From Streptomyces sp. NBC_01463 (GTDB lineage Bacteria; Actinomycetota; Actinomycetes; Streptomycetales; Streptomycetaceae), in assembly GCA_036227345.1 (NCBI GenBank), contig CP109468.1, positions 6,076,001-6,140,000 on the forward strand: a DNA stretch of 64,000 bases, in the 5' to 3' direction. Each line of letters begins with the position of its first letter. The stretch's first letter is position 1. A model generated the notes under the pieces. That model ran no database searches and was not told the origin of the DNA. It saw nothing but the letters and a program-made list of their open reading frames with translations. This document shows positions 1-10,714 of the stretch, one piece after another. Both the position numbers and the translations under genes were made by a program.

Positions 1-215
1 CGCTGCTGGACATCCACGCCAACGTCTACATCGAGCGGCCCAGCCAGAAGGGCATCATCATCGGCCCGAAGGGCAAGCGGCTGAAGGAAGTCGGCACGAA
101 GTCGCGCAAGCACATCGAGGCGCTGCTGGGCACACCGGTCTTCCTCGACCTGCACGTGAAGGTCGCCAAGGACTGGCAGCGCGATCCGAAGCAGCTGCGG
201 AAGCTGGGGTTCTGA
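1..215 (+). CDS. era: GTPase Era, C-terminal KH-domain fragment (5' end outside window)
   Basis: The open frame enters at base 3 and runs 70 codons to TGA at 213-215. It contains the type II KH-domain signature of Era, with the GxxG loop in IIGPKGKRLK, followed by the typical KSRKHIEALLG helix and the conserved tail DWQRDPKQLRKLGF. Era is a ribosome-associated GTPase that binds the 3' end of 16S rRNA during 30S maturation; the KH domain is the RNA-binding half. The GTPase domain lies upstream of the window. The last nine codons and the stop are duplicated just downstream (see repeat at 186-434). Identification is firm from the KH motif and tail. Confidence 0.9.
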   Translation, partial: LLDIHANVYIERPSQKGIIIGPKGKRLKEVGTKSRKHIEALLGTPVFLDLHVKVAKDWQRDPKQLRKLGF

Positions 216-434
216 GCGGGGGCACGGACCGGCGGCCGGAGGCCGGCGCAGCCGTGCGAAGCCGCTGAGGCCCCTGGGGCCGAAGGGTGTGAGGGCGGCC
301 GTGGGGATCGGTCCCGAAGCAGCTGCGGAAGCTGGGGTTCTGAGCGGGGTCACGGACCGGCGGCCGGAGGCCGGCGCAGCCGTGCGAAGCCGCTGAGGCC
401 CCTGGGGCCGAAGGGTGCGAGGGCGGCCGTGGGG
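186..434. repeat. 128-bp tandem duplication of the era 3' end
   Basis: Bases 186-306 recur at 314-434 with two mismatches in 121 bp. Each copy carries the last nine era codons, the TGA and about 90 bp of downstream sequence. Only copy 1 is in frame with era; copy 2 is an untranslated tail. The high identity suggests a recent slippage or unequal exchange event. No other gene was seen between era and the inhibitor gene at 456. Confidence 0.9.
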
Positions 435-455
435 CTCAGACGTACGCCGCCCGTC

Positions 456-722
456 TCACGCGCCCTCCTTCAGGACGCGTGAGACCAGGGCGCGCTGGGC
501 GTCGGTCAGCCGCGGGTCCGCGCAGTGCACGGTCACGTCGCCGACCGTGATGCGGTAGCTGAAGCCGTCCGGCACGCCCGCGGGCGTGCCGTCCCGGCCG
601 CCGGTGAGCGCCGACTCGGCCAGGGCCTCCCACTCGTGGGCGTCGGCCCGTCCGGAGGTGTCGATCTCGCGGTGGCGTGCGATGCCGGCGAAGCCGCCGG
701 TCCTGCTCACCTGGATCCGCAT
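456..722 (-). CDS. Emfourin-type protealysin inhibitor
   Basis: An 88-residue soluble protein starting MRIQVSRTGGFAGI, without signal peptide or membrane segment. The N-terminal strand (RIQVSRTGGFAG), a central EWEALAE helix and a C-terminal YRITVGD strand pair with DPRLTDAQRALV match my memory of the emfourin family, small inhibitors of protealysin-like M4 proteases. It sits 40 bp downstream of an M4 protease gene on the same strand, the arrangement known for protealysin and emfourin operons. In Serratia, emfourin binds the mature protease. The function here is inferred from size, motif pattern and neighbour; no structural search was done. Confidence 0.72.
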   Translation of the reverse strand: MRIQVSRTGGFAGIARHREIDTSGRADAHEWEALAESALTGGRDGTPAGVPDGFSYRITVGDVTVHCADPRLTDAQRALVSRVLKEGA

Positions 723-762
723 GTGGTGTCCTTCCTCGACGGACGGGCCTGCCCGGTTCCGG

Positions 763-1875
763 TTACGCGGTCGGTACGCCCACCTCCGACCAGGCCTTGA
801 GGACCGCTTCCACCTCGTCGCCCTCGCCGAAGCGGCTGCGGGCCGCCGCCACGGTCAGCCGGGCGAAGGACGCGAAGTCCGCGTCCACCGCCAGTTCACC
901 ACCTGTGAGCACATCGAACCAGAGCTGCCCGGCCCGCTCCCAGGAACTGCCGCCGAGCGCGGTCGCCAGCAGGTAGAACGCGCGGTTGGGGATGCCGGAG
1001 TTGAGGTGCACCCCGCCGTTGTCCTCGCCCGTGTGGATGTAGTCGTCCATGGAGTCCGGCTGCGGGTCCTTGCCGAGCACGTCGTCGTCGTACGCCGTGC
1101 CGGGTGCCTTCATCGAGCGCAGCGCCACCCCCTGGACGCGGGGCGCGAGCAGGCCCGCGCCGATCAGCCAGTCGGCCTGGGCGGCGGTCTGGCCCAGCGA
1201 GTACTGCTTCACCAGGGAGCCGAACACGTCCGAGACCGACTCGTTGAGCGCGCCGGACTGGCCGTAGTAGTTCAGGTTGGCGGTGTACTGGGTCAGTCCG
1301 TGCGCCAGCTCGTGCGCGATCACGTCGATGGCGACGGTGAAGTCCAGGAAGATCTCCCCGTCCCCGTCGCCGAAGACCATCTGCTCGCCGTCGAAGAAGG
1401 CGTTGTTGTACTTCTCGTCGTAGTGCACGGAGCCGATCAGCGGCAGACCCTCGCCGTCGATCGAACGGCGGCCGTAGGCGCTGAGCAGCAGTTCGAAGGT
1501 GGCGCCGAGGCCCGCGTACGCGCGGTTGACGCTGGCGTCGGAGGTGGGCTCCTCGCCCTCGGAGCGGACCTTCGTCCCGGGGAGATCCGTGCCGTGGCGG
1601 CAGTCGTAGAGCGTGCGGTCGGGTTTGCCGGACCGGTCGCCCGCGGGCGCCGGGTCGATGCGGGGCCGGACGGCGGTGGTCACCTGGCGCCGGGTGCGCC
1701 GGGCGGCGTCGGCCTCCAGGGTGCGGCGGGCGGGGCCCGCCAGGACGGGATCGTCGGACTGCGACAGCTTGTCGAGGACGTGGGGCGGCACGATGGTGCA
1801 GAAGACGGGGTGGAACCCGTGCTGAGATCGAGGCTGCATACACACGACTGTGGCAGCGTGTGATCGCAAAGTCAC
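763..1875 (-). CDS. Protealysin-like M4 zinc metalloprotease
   Basis: A 370-residue thermolysin-family peptidase. The zinc-binding motif HELAH (about residue 188), the downstream glutamate in NESVSD, and the HLNSGIPNRAFY substrate-site segment are all present. The N-terminus has the short protealysin-type propeptide with a VPPHVLDKL motif (about residues 29-37) rather than the long FTP/PepSY propeptide, and no secretion signal, so an intracellular or non-classically exported enzyme is likely. The GTG at 1875 has a weak AGGTAG site upstream; an ATG at 1839 would begin just before the propeptide and is an alternative start. The next gene is its probable inhibitor. Such enzymes self-process the propeptide. 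Confidence 0.88.
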   Translation of the reverse strand: MTLRSHAATVVCMQPRSQHGFHPVFCTIVPPHVLDKLSQSDDPVLAGPARRTLEADAARRTRRQVTTAVRPRIDPAPAGDRSGKPDRTLYDCRHGTDLPGTKVRSEGEEPTSDASVNRAYAGLGATFELLLSAYGRRSIDGEGLPLIGSVHYDEKYNNAFFDGEQMVFGDGDGEIFLDFTVAIDVIAHELAHGLTQYTANLNYYGQSGALNESVSDVFGSLVKQYSLGQTAAQADWLIGAGLLAPRVQGVALRSMKAPGTAYDDDVLGKDPQPDSMDDYIHTGEDNGGVHLNSGIPNRAFYLLATALGGSSWERAGQLWFDVLTGGELAVDADFASFARLTVAAARSRFGEGDEVEAVLKAWSEVGVPTA

Positions 1876-1998
1876 TGGTTGCTACCTAGATTGACGAAAT
1901 AGAGTGATCCATCACTGTTCACCCGTTACCGGCACCCGATCCCGCATACTGATACGGCACCGACGTCCCGGGCGCCCCTCGGATAGTCTCGACGCATC

Positions 1999-2046
1999 AT
2001 GCGTTTCGGGCTGCTTCTTCTTAGCTGCCGCGGCGAGGGCCTGTAG
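1999..2046 (+). CDS. leuA leader peptide (leucine attenuator)
   Basis: A 15-codon ORF encoding MRFGLLLLSCRGEGL, with four consecutive leucine codons (ctg ctt ctt ctt), ends 87 bp before the leuA start. Two of the ctt codons are unusual in this GC-rich DNA. Leucine-rich leader peptides upstream of leuA are known in actinobacteria, where ribosome stalling on the leucine codons controls leuA expression. The downstream leader contains a perfect 7-bp stem, GGCCGAC at 2052-2058 pairing with GTCGGCC at 2094-2100, a candidate switch element. Too short for standard gene calling. Confidence 0.72.
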   Translation: MRFGLLLLSCRGEGL

Positions 2047-2051
2047 TCGTA

Positions 2052-3936
<1,885 letters not shown>

Positions 3937-3973
3937 CCCGGCGCCCGAAAGGGCATGAAGTCGTACGGTCCGT

Positions 3974-4008
3974 GAACCCCGTCCACCCGCACCCGGGGGG
4001 CGGGGTTC
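3974..4008. terminator. Candidate leuA terminator hairpin
   Basis: GAACCCCG at 3974-3981 pairs perfectly with CGGGGTTC at 4001-4008 around a 19-nt C/G-rich loop, 38 bp after the leuA stop. There is no T-tract, as is common in Streptomyces. Confidence 0.45.
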
Positions 4009-4118
4009 GGCCATCTCCGCACGGTTGTGACGAGCGAGATGCTGACGCCGCTTCACGGATGTGGTTAACATCACGTCCAACACGGCAATGTTGCCGGAGC
4101 GTTACGGAGGTGTGCGAC

Positions 4119-4823
4119 GTGCGGTCAGCCCTGGGACGAAGCGCCACAAAGCTGCGTATCTGCGGCACCCGCACGCTGTGGGACACCGTCGGCGACGGTG
4201 AGTTCTTCTGCCCCGGCTGCGGAGGCGACCGCAATTACCGCCGCCTCACCGGACGCCGCCGCTTCGCCGTCCTCGGCGTGCCGCTGCTGCGGCGCGGCAC
4301 CGTGGGACCGGTCGTCGAATGCGCGGCCTGCCGCGCCCACTTCGACACCGAGGCGCTCGACCACCCCACCACCACCCGGTTCTCCGCGATGCTCAGGGAC
4401 GCCGTCCACACCGTGGCCCTCGGCGTCCTCGCGGCCGGCGGCAGCACCTCCCGAGCGGTTCTGGAGGCCGCGGTCGAGACGGTGCGCGGCGCCGGTCTGG
4501 ACGACTGCACGCAGGAGCAGCTCGCCACCGTCGTCGAGGTCCTCTCCGCCGACATCGGTCACGGCTCCGCCTTCGACCCCGCGGCCGAGGCCTGCGGCGC
4601 GGCCCTCGCCATCGAGCTCCACGAGGCGCTGGAGCCCCTCGCCCCGCACCTCGCCCCCGCCGGGCGCGAATCGATTCTGCTCCAGGGCGCCCGGATCGCC
4701 CTCGCCGACGGCCCGTACAGCCCGGCCGAGCGCGAGGTGCTGACCACGGTCGGCGGGGCGCTGCGGCTCCGCGCCGAGGACACCGCCCGGCTGCTCGCCG
4801 CGGCGGCGCGTACGCCCTCCTGA
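4119..4823 (+). CDS. Zinc-ribbon and TerB-like protein
   Basis: A 234-residue protein. The N-terminal part (about residues 1-75) carries two CxxC pairs, FFCPGCGGDRNY and VVECAACRAHFD, that form a zinc ribbon. The remainder is a helical domain resembling the TerB/DjlA-type metal-binding fold, with acidic ALADGPYSPAERE near the end. TerB proteins are linked to tellurite resistance, but this stand-alone ribbon-TerB form has no established function. The GTG at 4119 is supported by GGAGG at 4106-4110 (spacing 8). It lies between leuA and the MMPL gene as a single transcription unit closed by a strong palindrome at 4832. Confidence 0.7.
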   Translation: MRSALGRSATKLRICGTRTLWDTVGDGEFFCPGCGGDRNYRRLTGRRRFAVLGVPLLRRGTVGPVVECAACRAHFDTEALDHPTTTRFSAMLRDAVHTVALGVLAAGGSTSRAVLEAAVETVRGAGLDDCTQEQLATVVEVLSADIGHGSAFDPAAEACGAALAIELHEALEPLAPHLAPAGRESILLQGARIALADGPYSPAEREVLTTVGGALRLRAEDTARLLAAAARTPS

Positions 4824-4831
4824 GCCCTCTC

Positions 4832-4875
4832 CACGACGGCCCGGCTACTCCCGCGGGAGTAGCCGGGCCGTCGTG
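4832..4875. terminator. Perfect 44-bp palindrome, terminator
   Basis: Bases 4832-4853 are the exact reverse complement of 4854-4875, giving a 22-bp arm with no mismatch; the central bases are CCCGCGGG. It begins nine bases after the TerB gene stop and most likely ends that transcript. There is no T-tract. Confidence 0.8.
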
Positions 4876-4983
4876 CCCTCCCCGGCAGTAGCCGGGAAGT
4901 CGGCCCCCGGTCCGACGAATCGTCCCCGGCCCGACGGGAGTCTGGACAGGACCGGACACCCGGACGGAAGAGGGGGGCCTCCC

Positions 4984-7083
4984 ATGAGGGCCGCAGCACA
5001 GGACAAGGACGAGCGGACGCGACCGCGGAACAGGTGGCGCATGCTGCCCTGGGCGATCGTCGCGCTCTGGGTCGCCGTGATCGCGATCGCCGGACCGCTG
5101 GCCGGCAGGCTCGGGGACGTACAGGTCAACCGGGCCGTCGATTACCTGCCGGCGAGTGCCGACTCCACCCAGGTGGCGAGGATCCAGGACACACTGCCCG
5201 GCGGCGAGTCGACCGACCTCGTGCTCGTCTACCACCGCGACGGCGGGCTGACCGCCGCCGACCGGACCGTGGCGGCCCGGCAGACCGCCGGGGTCGCCGG
5301 CGCCCACACCCTCACCGCACCGCCGCGGGCCGTGCCCTCCAAGGACGGCACGACCCTGATGTACCCGGTCTCCACGACCGAGCCCGGCCAGGATGACGAG
5401 GCGCGGACCGCGTTCGTCGACCAGGTGCGCGAGACCGTGAGGGGCGACGGCGGACTGAGCGCCGACGTCGGCGGACCCGGAGCGCTGAACGCCGACGCGC
5501 AGAAGGTTTACGGCTCCCTCGGCGGACCGCTCCTCTACACGACCGTCGCCGTCGTCGCGATCCTGCTGATCCTCATCTACCGCAGCCCGCTGCTGTGGCT
5601 GGTGCCACTCGTCGTCGCGGGTGTCGCCGACGCCCTGTCAATGGCGGTCGTCTACGGCCTCAACCGGGGCTTCGACGTCACCGTCACCGGCCAGAGCTCC
5701 GCGGTGATGACCATCCTCGTCTTCGGCGCGGGCACCGACTACGCCCTGCTGCTCGTCTCCCGCTACCGCGAGGAACTCACCCGCGTCGCCAGGCCGCACG
5801 AGGCCATGGCGGCGGCGCTGCGCGGCTGCGGACCCGCCGTCGTCGCCTCCTCCGCCACCGTCGCGGCGGGCCTCCTGTGCCTGCTGGCCGCCGATCTCAC
5901 CAGCAGCCGGGGAATGGGGCCCATCGCCGCCGTCGGGGTGCTGTGCGCGCTCCTGGCCATGCTGACGCTGCTTCCCGCGGTGCTGGTGCTGCTGGGCCGC
6001 AGGGTGTTCTGGCCGCTCGTGCCGGTGTACGGCTCCGAGCCGAGGAAGCGCCGCTCCCTGTTCGCCGCCATGGGCGGCTCGGCCGGGCGCCGGCCCGTCG
6101 CGGTCCTGGTGACCGGCGGGGTGCTGCTGGGCGCGCTGTCGCTCGGGGCGTTCAACCTGCCGGGCGACCTCAAGCAGGAGGACTCCTTCACCAGCAGACC
6201 GGAATCCGTCGTCGCCATGAGCACCCTCGCCGACGCCTATCCGGGCCGCTCCGCCCAGCCGGTCACCGTGCTGGCCCCGACCGACCGGGCCGGCGCCGCA
6301 CTGGCGAAGGCCCGTACGACCGAGGGCGTCGCCTCCGCCGAACGAGGCCGCAGCGGCGGCGGCTGGACCGAACTGTCCGTCGTCGCCGAGGACCCGCCCG
6401 AGTCCGCGGGGGAGCGGGACACCATCCACGCCCTGCGCGACGGACTGGACGGCAGCCACGTCGGCGGGCCCGGCGCCCAGCAGATGGACCTGGAGACCGC
6501 CAGCTCCCGGGACCTCGGAATCGTCGTCCCGCTCGTCCTGCTCTCCGTCCTGCTGATCCTGATCGTCCTGCTGCGCAGCCTCGTCGCCCCGCTGCTGCTC
6601 GTCGCCGCCGTCGTCGCCGTCTGGGGCGCCGCGCTCGGCATCGGCGGACTGCTCTTCGAACCGGTCCTCGGACTCAAGGGCACCGACCCCGGACTGCCGC
6701 TGCTCACCTTCGTCTTCCTGGTGGCCCTCGGCGTCGACTACGGCATCTTCCTGATGCACCGGGTCCGGGAGGAGGCCCGGCGCGGCGCCGAACCCACCGC
6801 GGCCGCGCTCACCGCCCTGCGCACCACCGGCGGCGTGATCGCCTCGGCCGGACTGGTGCTCGCCGCCACCTTCGCCGTCCTGACGAACATGCCGCTGACC
6901 TCCCTCGTCGAGATGGGCTTCGTCATCGCCGTCGGCGTCCTGCTCGACACCTTCCTCGTCCGCACCTACCTGGTGACCTCGGCGAGCGTGGCCCTGCAAC
7001 GGAAGATGTGGTGGCCCGGCGCGCTCAGCCGTCCCCCCGCCGCACCCGCCCCGCGCGAGCAGGAACTCGTCGGGGCGCCCTGA
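4984..7083 (+). CDS. MMPL-family RND transporter
   Basis: A 699-residue integral membrane protein. The arrangement is one N-terminal helix (WAIVALWVAVIAIAGPLAG), an extracytoplasmic loop and a block of five helices, then a second repeat of the same pattern, as in MMPL lipid or drug exporters. The signature GAGTDYALLLVSRYREEL (about residues 245-262) and its second-repeat counterpart ALGVDYGIFLMHRVREE carry the proton-relay Asp-Tyr pairs. MMPL proteins use the proton gradient to export lipids or other hydrophobic compounds; the substrate is unknown. The ATG at 4984 follows a purine-rich GGAAGAGGGGGG. The two-component genes downstream are close (32 bp) and may control it. Confidence 0.88.
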   Translation: MRAAAQDKDERTRPRNRWRMLPWAIVALWVAVIAIAGPLAGRLGDVQVNRAVDYLPASADSTQVARIQDTLPGGESTDLVLVYHRDGGLTAADRTVAARQTAGVAGAHTLTAPPRAVPSKDGTTLMYPVSTTEPGQDDEARTAFVDQVRETVRGDGGLSADVGGPGALNADAQKVYGSLGGPLLYTTVAVVAILLILIYRSPLLWLVPLVVAGVADALSMAVVYGLNRGFDVTVTGQSSAVMTILVFGAGTDYALLLVSRYREELTRVARPHEAMAAALRGCGPAVVASSATVAAGLLCLLAADLTSSRGMGPIAAVGVLCALLAMLTLLPAVLVLLGRRVFWPLVPVYGSEPRKRRSLFAAMGGSAGRRPVAVLVTGGVLLGALSLGAFNLPGDLKQEDSFTSRPESVVAMSTLADAYPGRSAQPVTVLAPTDRAGAALAKARTTEGVASAERGRSGGGWTELSVVAEDPPESAGERDTIHALRDGLDGSHVGGPGAQQMDLETASSRDLGIVVPLVLLSVLLILIVLLRSLVAPLLLVAAVVAVWGAALGIGGLLFEPVLGLKGTDPGLPLLTFVFLVALGVDYGIFLMHRVREEARRGAEPTAAALTALRTTGGVIASAGLVLAATFAVLTNMPLTSLVEMGFVIAVGVLLDTFLVRTYLVTSASVALQRKMWWPGALSRPPAAPAPREQELVGAP

Positions 7084-7115
7084 CAATGGTCCGGCCCGTA
7101 CCGGAGGATGGCGGC

Positions 7116-8384
7116 GTGTCCACCACCGCAGGCCGCCGCGAGCGCATCCTGGCCGTCGTCAACCGCGACCCCATGCACGCGCCGCACAAGACGCGCACCG
7201 ACGCCCTCGTAGCCGTGGGCGCCGGTGCGCTCTCCGCCGTCCTCGCCCTGCTCGCCGACGGCGCGGCCGCGCCCGACGCGCTCGGCTGGCTCCTGCTCAT
7301 GGCCAGCGCCGCACCGCTCGTGTGGCGACGACGCAACCCCGTCCTCGCCCTGCTCGCCATGATCCCGATGCTGATGCTCTACCACGGCCTCGACAACGCC
7401 CACACGGCTCCGATGCCGCAGACCTGGATCGCCCTCTACACCGTGGCCGTGACCGGCCGCCCGCTGCGCACCCTGCTCACCGGCATCGGCGTGACGTCCG
7501 TGATGGTGACGGTGGTGCTCAGCATCGACGCCCACCAGGGGCTCGAACTGCTGCGCATCTCCGGATGGATCGTCGCCATCCTGTTCTGCGGGGTCGACGT
7601 GCGCATCTACCGCCAGTACGTCGCCTCGATGCTGGAGCGCGCAGAACGGGCCGAACGCACCCGCGACGAAGAGGCCCGGCGCCGGGTCGCCGAGGAGCGG
7701 CTGCGGATCGCCCGCGACCTGCACGACCTGCTGGCCCACAGCATCACCCTCATCGGCGTGCAGACCTCGGTCGCCTCGCACATCCTGACCGTCGACCCGG
7801 AACGGCTCGACCGCACGGCGATCGCCGCCTCGCTGGACGACATCGCCGACACCTGCCGGGAGGCCAGGGCCGAGCTCCGCACCACCCTCCAGGTGCTGCG
7901 CGACACCGGGCACGGCGGCAGCGGGACCGACCCGGACGGCCCGCTGCCCGGGCTGGCCGCGCTGCCCGGCCTCGTACGGGCCGCCGAGGCGGCCGGCGCC
8001 GGGGTCGACCTCCGGGTGGACGTACCGGAGGGCCGCCTGGCCCCGGCGACCGGAGCGGCCGCCTACCGCATCGTGCAGGAGTCCCTGACGAACGCGGTAC
8101 GGCACGCGGGCCCCGGCGTCCGCATCACCGTCGCCGTCGCCCCCGCCGGCCAGGCCGCGCTGCGGGTCACCGTCACCGACGACGGCACCGGCCCGGTGGA
8201 CGACGGCTCCGCGCCCGGCTTCGGCATCGTCGGGATGCGGGAGAGGGCCCGCAGCACGGGCGGCAGCCTGGCCGCCGGGCCCCGCCCCGGCGGCGGCTTC
8301 GAGGTCTCGGCGCTGCTGCCGTTCCAGGCGCAGGGAGAAGTGCGGAACCCAGCACCGCGACAGGTATCGGAGACCGCCTCATGA
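7116..8384 (+). CDS. NarL/DesK-type sensor histidine kinase
   Basis: A 422-residue membrane kinase. The N-terminal half has four to five hydrophobic helices (for example LLLMASAAPLVW and the following LALLAMIPMLML). The HisKA_3 dimerisation box RIARDLHDLLAHSITLI follows, with the phospho-accepting His, and then a HATPase_c domain with DDGTGP and GFGIVGMRERARSTGG glycine loops. The GTG at 7116 is chosen because GGAGG at 7103-7107 is 8 nt upstream; the ATG at 7086 lacks an RBS. Its stop overlaps the start of the response regulator by 4 nt (ATGA), so the pair is translationally coupled. The stimulus is unknown. Confidence 0.9.
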   Translation: MSTTAGRRERILAVVNRDPMHAPHKTRTDALVAVGAGALSAVLALLADGAAAPDALGWLLLMASAAPLVWRRRNPVLALLAMIPMLMLYHGLDNAHTAPMPQTWIALYTVAVTGRPLRTLLTGIGVTSVMVTVVLSIDAHQGLELLRISGWIVAILFCGVDVRIYRQYVASMLERAERAERTRDEEARRRVAEERLRIARDLHDLLAHSITLIGVQTSVASHILTVDPERLDRTAIAASLDDIADTCREARAELRTTLQVLRDTGHGGSGTDPDGPLPGLAALPGLVRAAEAAGAGVDLRVDVPEGRLAPATGAAAYRIVQESLTNAVRHAGPGVRITVAVAPAGQAALRVTVTDDGTGPVDDGSAPGFGIVGMRERARSTGGSLAAGPRPGGGFEVSALLPFQAQGEVRNPAPRQVSETAS

Positions 8385-9064
8385 TCCGCGTCCTGCTCGC
8401 CGACGACCAGACCCTCGTCCGGGCGGCGTTCGCGATGCTCGTCGGCTCCGCGCCGGACATGGAGGTCGTCGGCGAGGCCGCCACCGGCCTCGAAGCCGTC
8501 GCGCTCGCCCGCACCGCCCGCGCCGACCTCGTCGTGATGGACATCCGGATGCCCGAGCTCGACGGCATCGAGGCGACCCGCCGCATCGCCGCCGACGAGG
8601 ACCTGGCCGGCGTGAAGGTCCTCGTCCTGACCACGTACGACACCGACGACCACATCGTCGACGCCCTGCGCGCCGGCGCCTCCGGCTTCCTGGTCAAGGA
8701 CACCAGGCCCGCCGATCTGCTCGCCGCGATCAGGACGGTGGCCGCGGGCGATGCCCTGCTCTCGCCCGGCCCGACCGCCCGGCTGATCGCCCGGGTCCTC
8801 AGCGCCCCGCAGCCCCCGACCGGCACCGGCCCCGGCGGACCCGGGATGCTCTCCGACCGCGAACGCCAGGTCCTCGCCCTCGTCGCACGCGGCCTCAACA
8901 ACACCGAGATCGCCGAGACCCTCGGCCTCAGCCCGCTCACCGCCAAGACCCACGTCAGCCGGATCATGGGCAAACTGGGCGCCCGCGACCGGGCCCAGCT
9001 GGTGATCGTCGCCTACGAATCCGGTCTCGTCGTGCCCGCGGGAGGCGGCGCGGACCGGAACTGA
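8381..9064 (+). CDS. LuxR/NarL-family response regulator
   Basis: A 227-residue regulator. The receiver domain occupies about residues 1-120, with acidic ADDQ, the phospho-acceptor Asp in VVMDIRMPELDG, the Thr of VLTTYD and the Lys of FLVKDTRP. A C-terminal LuxR helix-turn-helix (LSDRERQVLALVARGLNNTEIAETL) binds DNA. It is coupled by an ATGA overlap to the preceding kinase, forming a complete two-component pair just downstream of the MMPL exporter, which is a plausible target. Confidence 0.93.
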   Translation: MIRVLLADDQTLVRAAFAMLVGSAPDMEVVGEAATGLEAVALARTARADLVVMDIRMPELDGIEATRRIAADEDLAGVKVLVLTTYDTDDHIVDALRAGASGFLVKDTRPADLLAAIRTVAAGDALLSPGPTARLIARVLSAPQPPTGTGPGGPGMLSDRERQVLALVARGLNNTEIAETLGLSPLTAKTHVSRIMGKLGARDRAQLVIVAYESGLVVPAGGGADRN

Positions 9065-9122
9065 CCGGACCGGGTTGCGGGGGCGGGCCCGCCAGGCCGC
9101 CCGCGTACCGGACAATGGAGCC

Positions 9123-9869
9123 ATGAGCTTGTTCCGGGACGACGGCGTGGTGCTCCGCACGCAGAAGCTGGGCGAGGCCGACCGGATCATCACGATCCTG
9201 ACCCGCGGCCACGGCCGGGTACGGGCCGTCGCGCGCGGCGTGCGGCGCACGAAGTCGAAGTTCGGGGCCCGGCTGGAGCCGTTCTCCCACGTGGACGTGC
9301 AGTTCTTCGCCCGCGGCAGCGAACTGGTCGGGCGCGGACTTCCACTCTGCACCCAGAGCGAGACGATCGCCCCGTACGGCGGCGGCATCGTCACCGACTA
9401 CGGGCGCTACACCGCGGGCACCGCGATGCTGGAGACCGCCGAACGCTTCACCGACCACGAGGGCGAGCCCGCCGTCCAGCAGTACCTGCTGCTGGTGGGC
9501 GGCCTGCGCACACTGGCCCGCGGGGAGCACGAACCACACCTCATCCTGGACGCCTTCCTGCTGCGCTCCCTCGCCGTCAACGGCTACGCCCCCAGCTTCG
9601 ACGACTGCGCCCGGTGCGGAATGCCCGGTCCGAACCGGTTCTTCTCCGTCGCGGCGGGCGGCGTCATATGCGGCGACTGCCGGGTACCCGGCAGCGTCGT
9701 ACCCTCGGCTGAGGCCGTCACCCTGCTGAGCGCCCTGCTCAGCGGCGACTGGGAGACGGCGGACGCGTGCGAGGCGCGTCATGTCAGGGAGGGCAGCGGG
9801 CTGGTGTCCGCCTATCTGCACTGGCATCTGGAGCGCGGCCTGCGTTCGCTGCGGTACGTGGAAAAGTGA
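9123..9869 (+). CDS. recO: DNA repair protein RecO
   Basis: A 248-residue protein. It has the N-terminal OB fold (SLFRDDGVVLRTQKLGEADRI, the RecO hallmark) and a C-terminal helical region with a four-cysteine zinc motif, CARCGMP and VICGDCR. RecO loads RecA on SSB-coated gaps in the RecFOR pathway. The ATG at 9123 is preceded by GACAAT at 9111-9116, six bases before the start, which suggests a leaderless or nearly leaderless transcript. It is followed after 21 bp by uppS, an arrangement common in Streptomyces. Confidence 0.95.
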   Translation: MSLFRDDGVVLRTQKLGEADRIITILTRGHGRVRAVARGVRRTKSKFGARLEPFSHVDVQFFARGSELVGRGLPLCTQSETIAPYGGGIVTDYGRYTAGTAMLETAERFTDHEGEPAVQQYLLLVGGLRTLARGEHEPHLILDAFLLRSLAVNGYAPSFDDCARCGMPGPNRFFSVAAGGVICGDCRVPGSVVPSAEAVTLLSALLSGDWETADACEARHVREGSGLVSAYLHWHLERGLRSLRYVEK

Positions 9870-9890
9870 CACAGGGAGACTGAAGAGCTC

Positions 9891-10709
9891 ATGGCAGTAC
9901 GCGGAATCCTCGGCGGCCGTAACCGGCGCGACCACAAGACCCCGGAGCCGCACCCGTCCGGTGCGGTGCCTCCGAAGATCCCCGGTGAGCTGGTGCCCAA
10001 GCACGTCGCCGTGGTGATGGACGGCAACGGCCGCTGGGCCAAGGAGCGCGGCCTGCCGCGCACCGAGGGCCACAAGGTCGGCGAGGCCGTCGTCATGGAC
10101 GTGCTCAAGGGCTGCATCGAGATGGGCGTCAAGAACCTCTCGCTGTACGCGTTCTCCACCGAGAACTGGAAGCGGTCCCCGGACGAGGTGAAGTTCCTCA
10201 TGAACTTCAACCGCGACGTCATCCGCCGCCGCCGCGACGAGATGGACGAACTCGGCATCCGGATCCGCTGGGTCGGCCGCATGCCGAAGCTGTGGAAGTC
10301 CGTCGTCCAGGAGCTCCAGGTCGCCCAGGAGCAGACCAAGGACAACGACAAGATGACGCTGTACTTCTGCGTCAACTACGGCGGCCGGGCCGAGATCGCG
10401 GACGCGGCGCAGCGGATCGCCCAGGACGTCGCGGCCGGCAGGCTCGACCCGTCGAAGGTCAACGAGAAGACGTTCGCGAAGTACATCTACTACCCGGACA
10501 TGCCGGACGTCGACCTCTTCGTGCGCCCCAGCGGCGAACAGCGCACCTCGAACTACCTGATCTGGCAGAGCGCGTACGCCGAGATGGTCTTCCAGGACGT
10601 GCTGTGGCCGGACTTCGACCGCCGCGACCTGTGGCGCGCCTGTCTGGAGTTCGCCCAGCGCGACCGGCGGTTCGGCGGGGCCGAGGAAGCGGCGGCCGCC
10701 GGAAACTGA
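9891..10709 (+). CDS. uppS: Isoprenyl (undecaprenyl) diphosphate synthase
   Basis: A 272-residue cis-prenyltransferase. The diphosphate-binding motif [10 protein letters not shown] (Asp44 region), the [12 protein letters not shown] segment and the C-terminal [20 protein letters not shown] block are complete. It makes the C55 (or related) polyprenyl diphosphate that carries peptidoglycan and wall precursors across the membrane. It lies 21 bp downstream of recO and is probably co-transcribed. A strong stem at 10715-10752 ends the unit and separates it from the convergent zur gene. Confidence 0.95.
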   Translation: MAVRGILGGRNRRDHKTPEPHPSGAVPPKIPGELVPKHVAVVMDGNGRWAKERGLPRTEGHKVGEAVVMDVLKGCIEMGVKNLSLYAFSTENWKRSPDEVKFLMNFNRDVIRRRRDEMDELGIRIRWVGRMPKLWKSVVQELQVAQEQTKDNDKMTLYFCVNYGGRAEIADAAQRIAQDVAAGRLDPSKVNEKTFAKYIYYPDMPDVDLFVRPSGEQRTSNYLIWQSAYAEMVFQDVLWPDFDRRDLWRACLEFAQRDRRFGGAEEAAAAGN

Positions 10710-10714
10710 GCAGC

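Noticed and set aside
314..350. Second copy of the era C-terminal codons as a separate gene
   Set aside because: It has no start codon or RBS and only nine codons; it is a duplicated tail.
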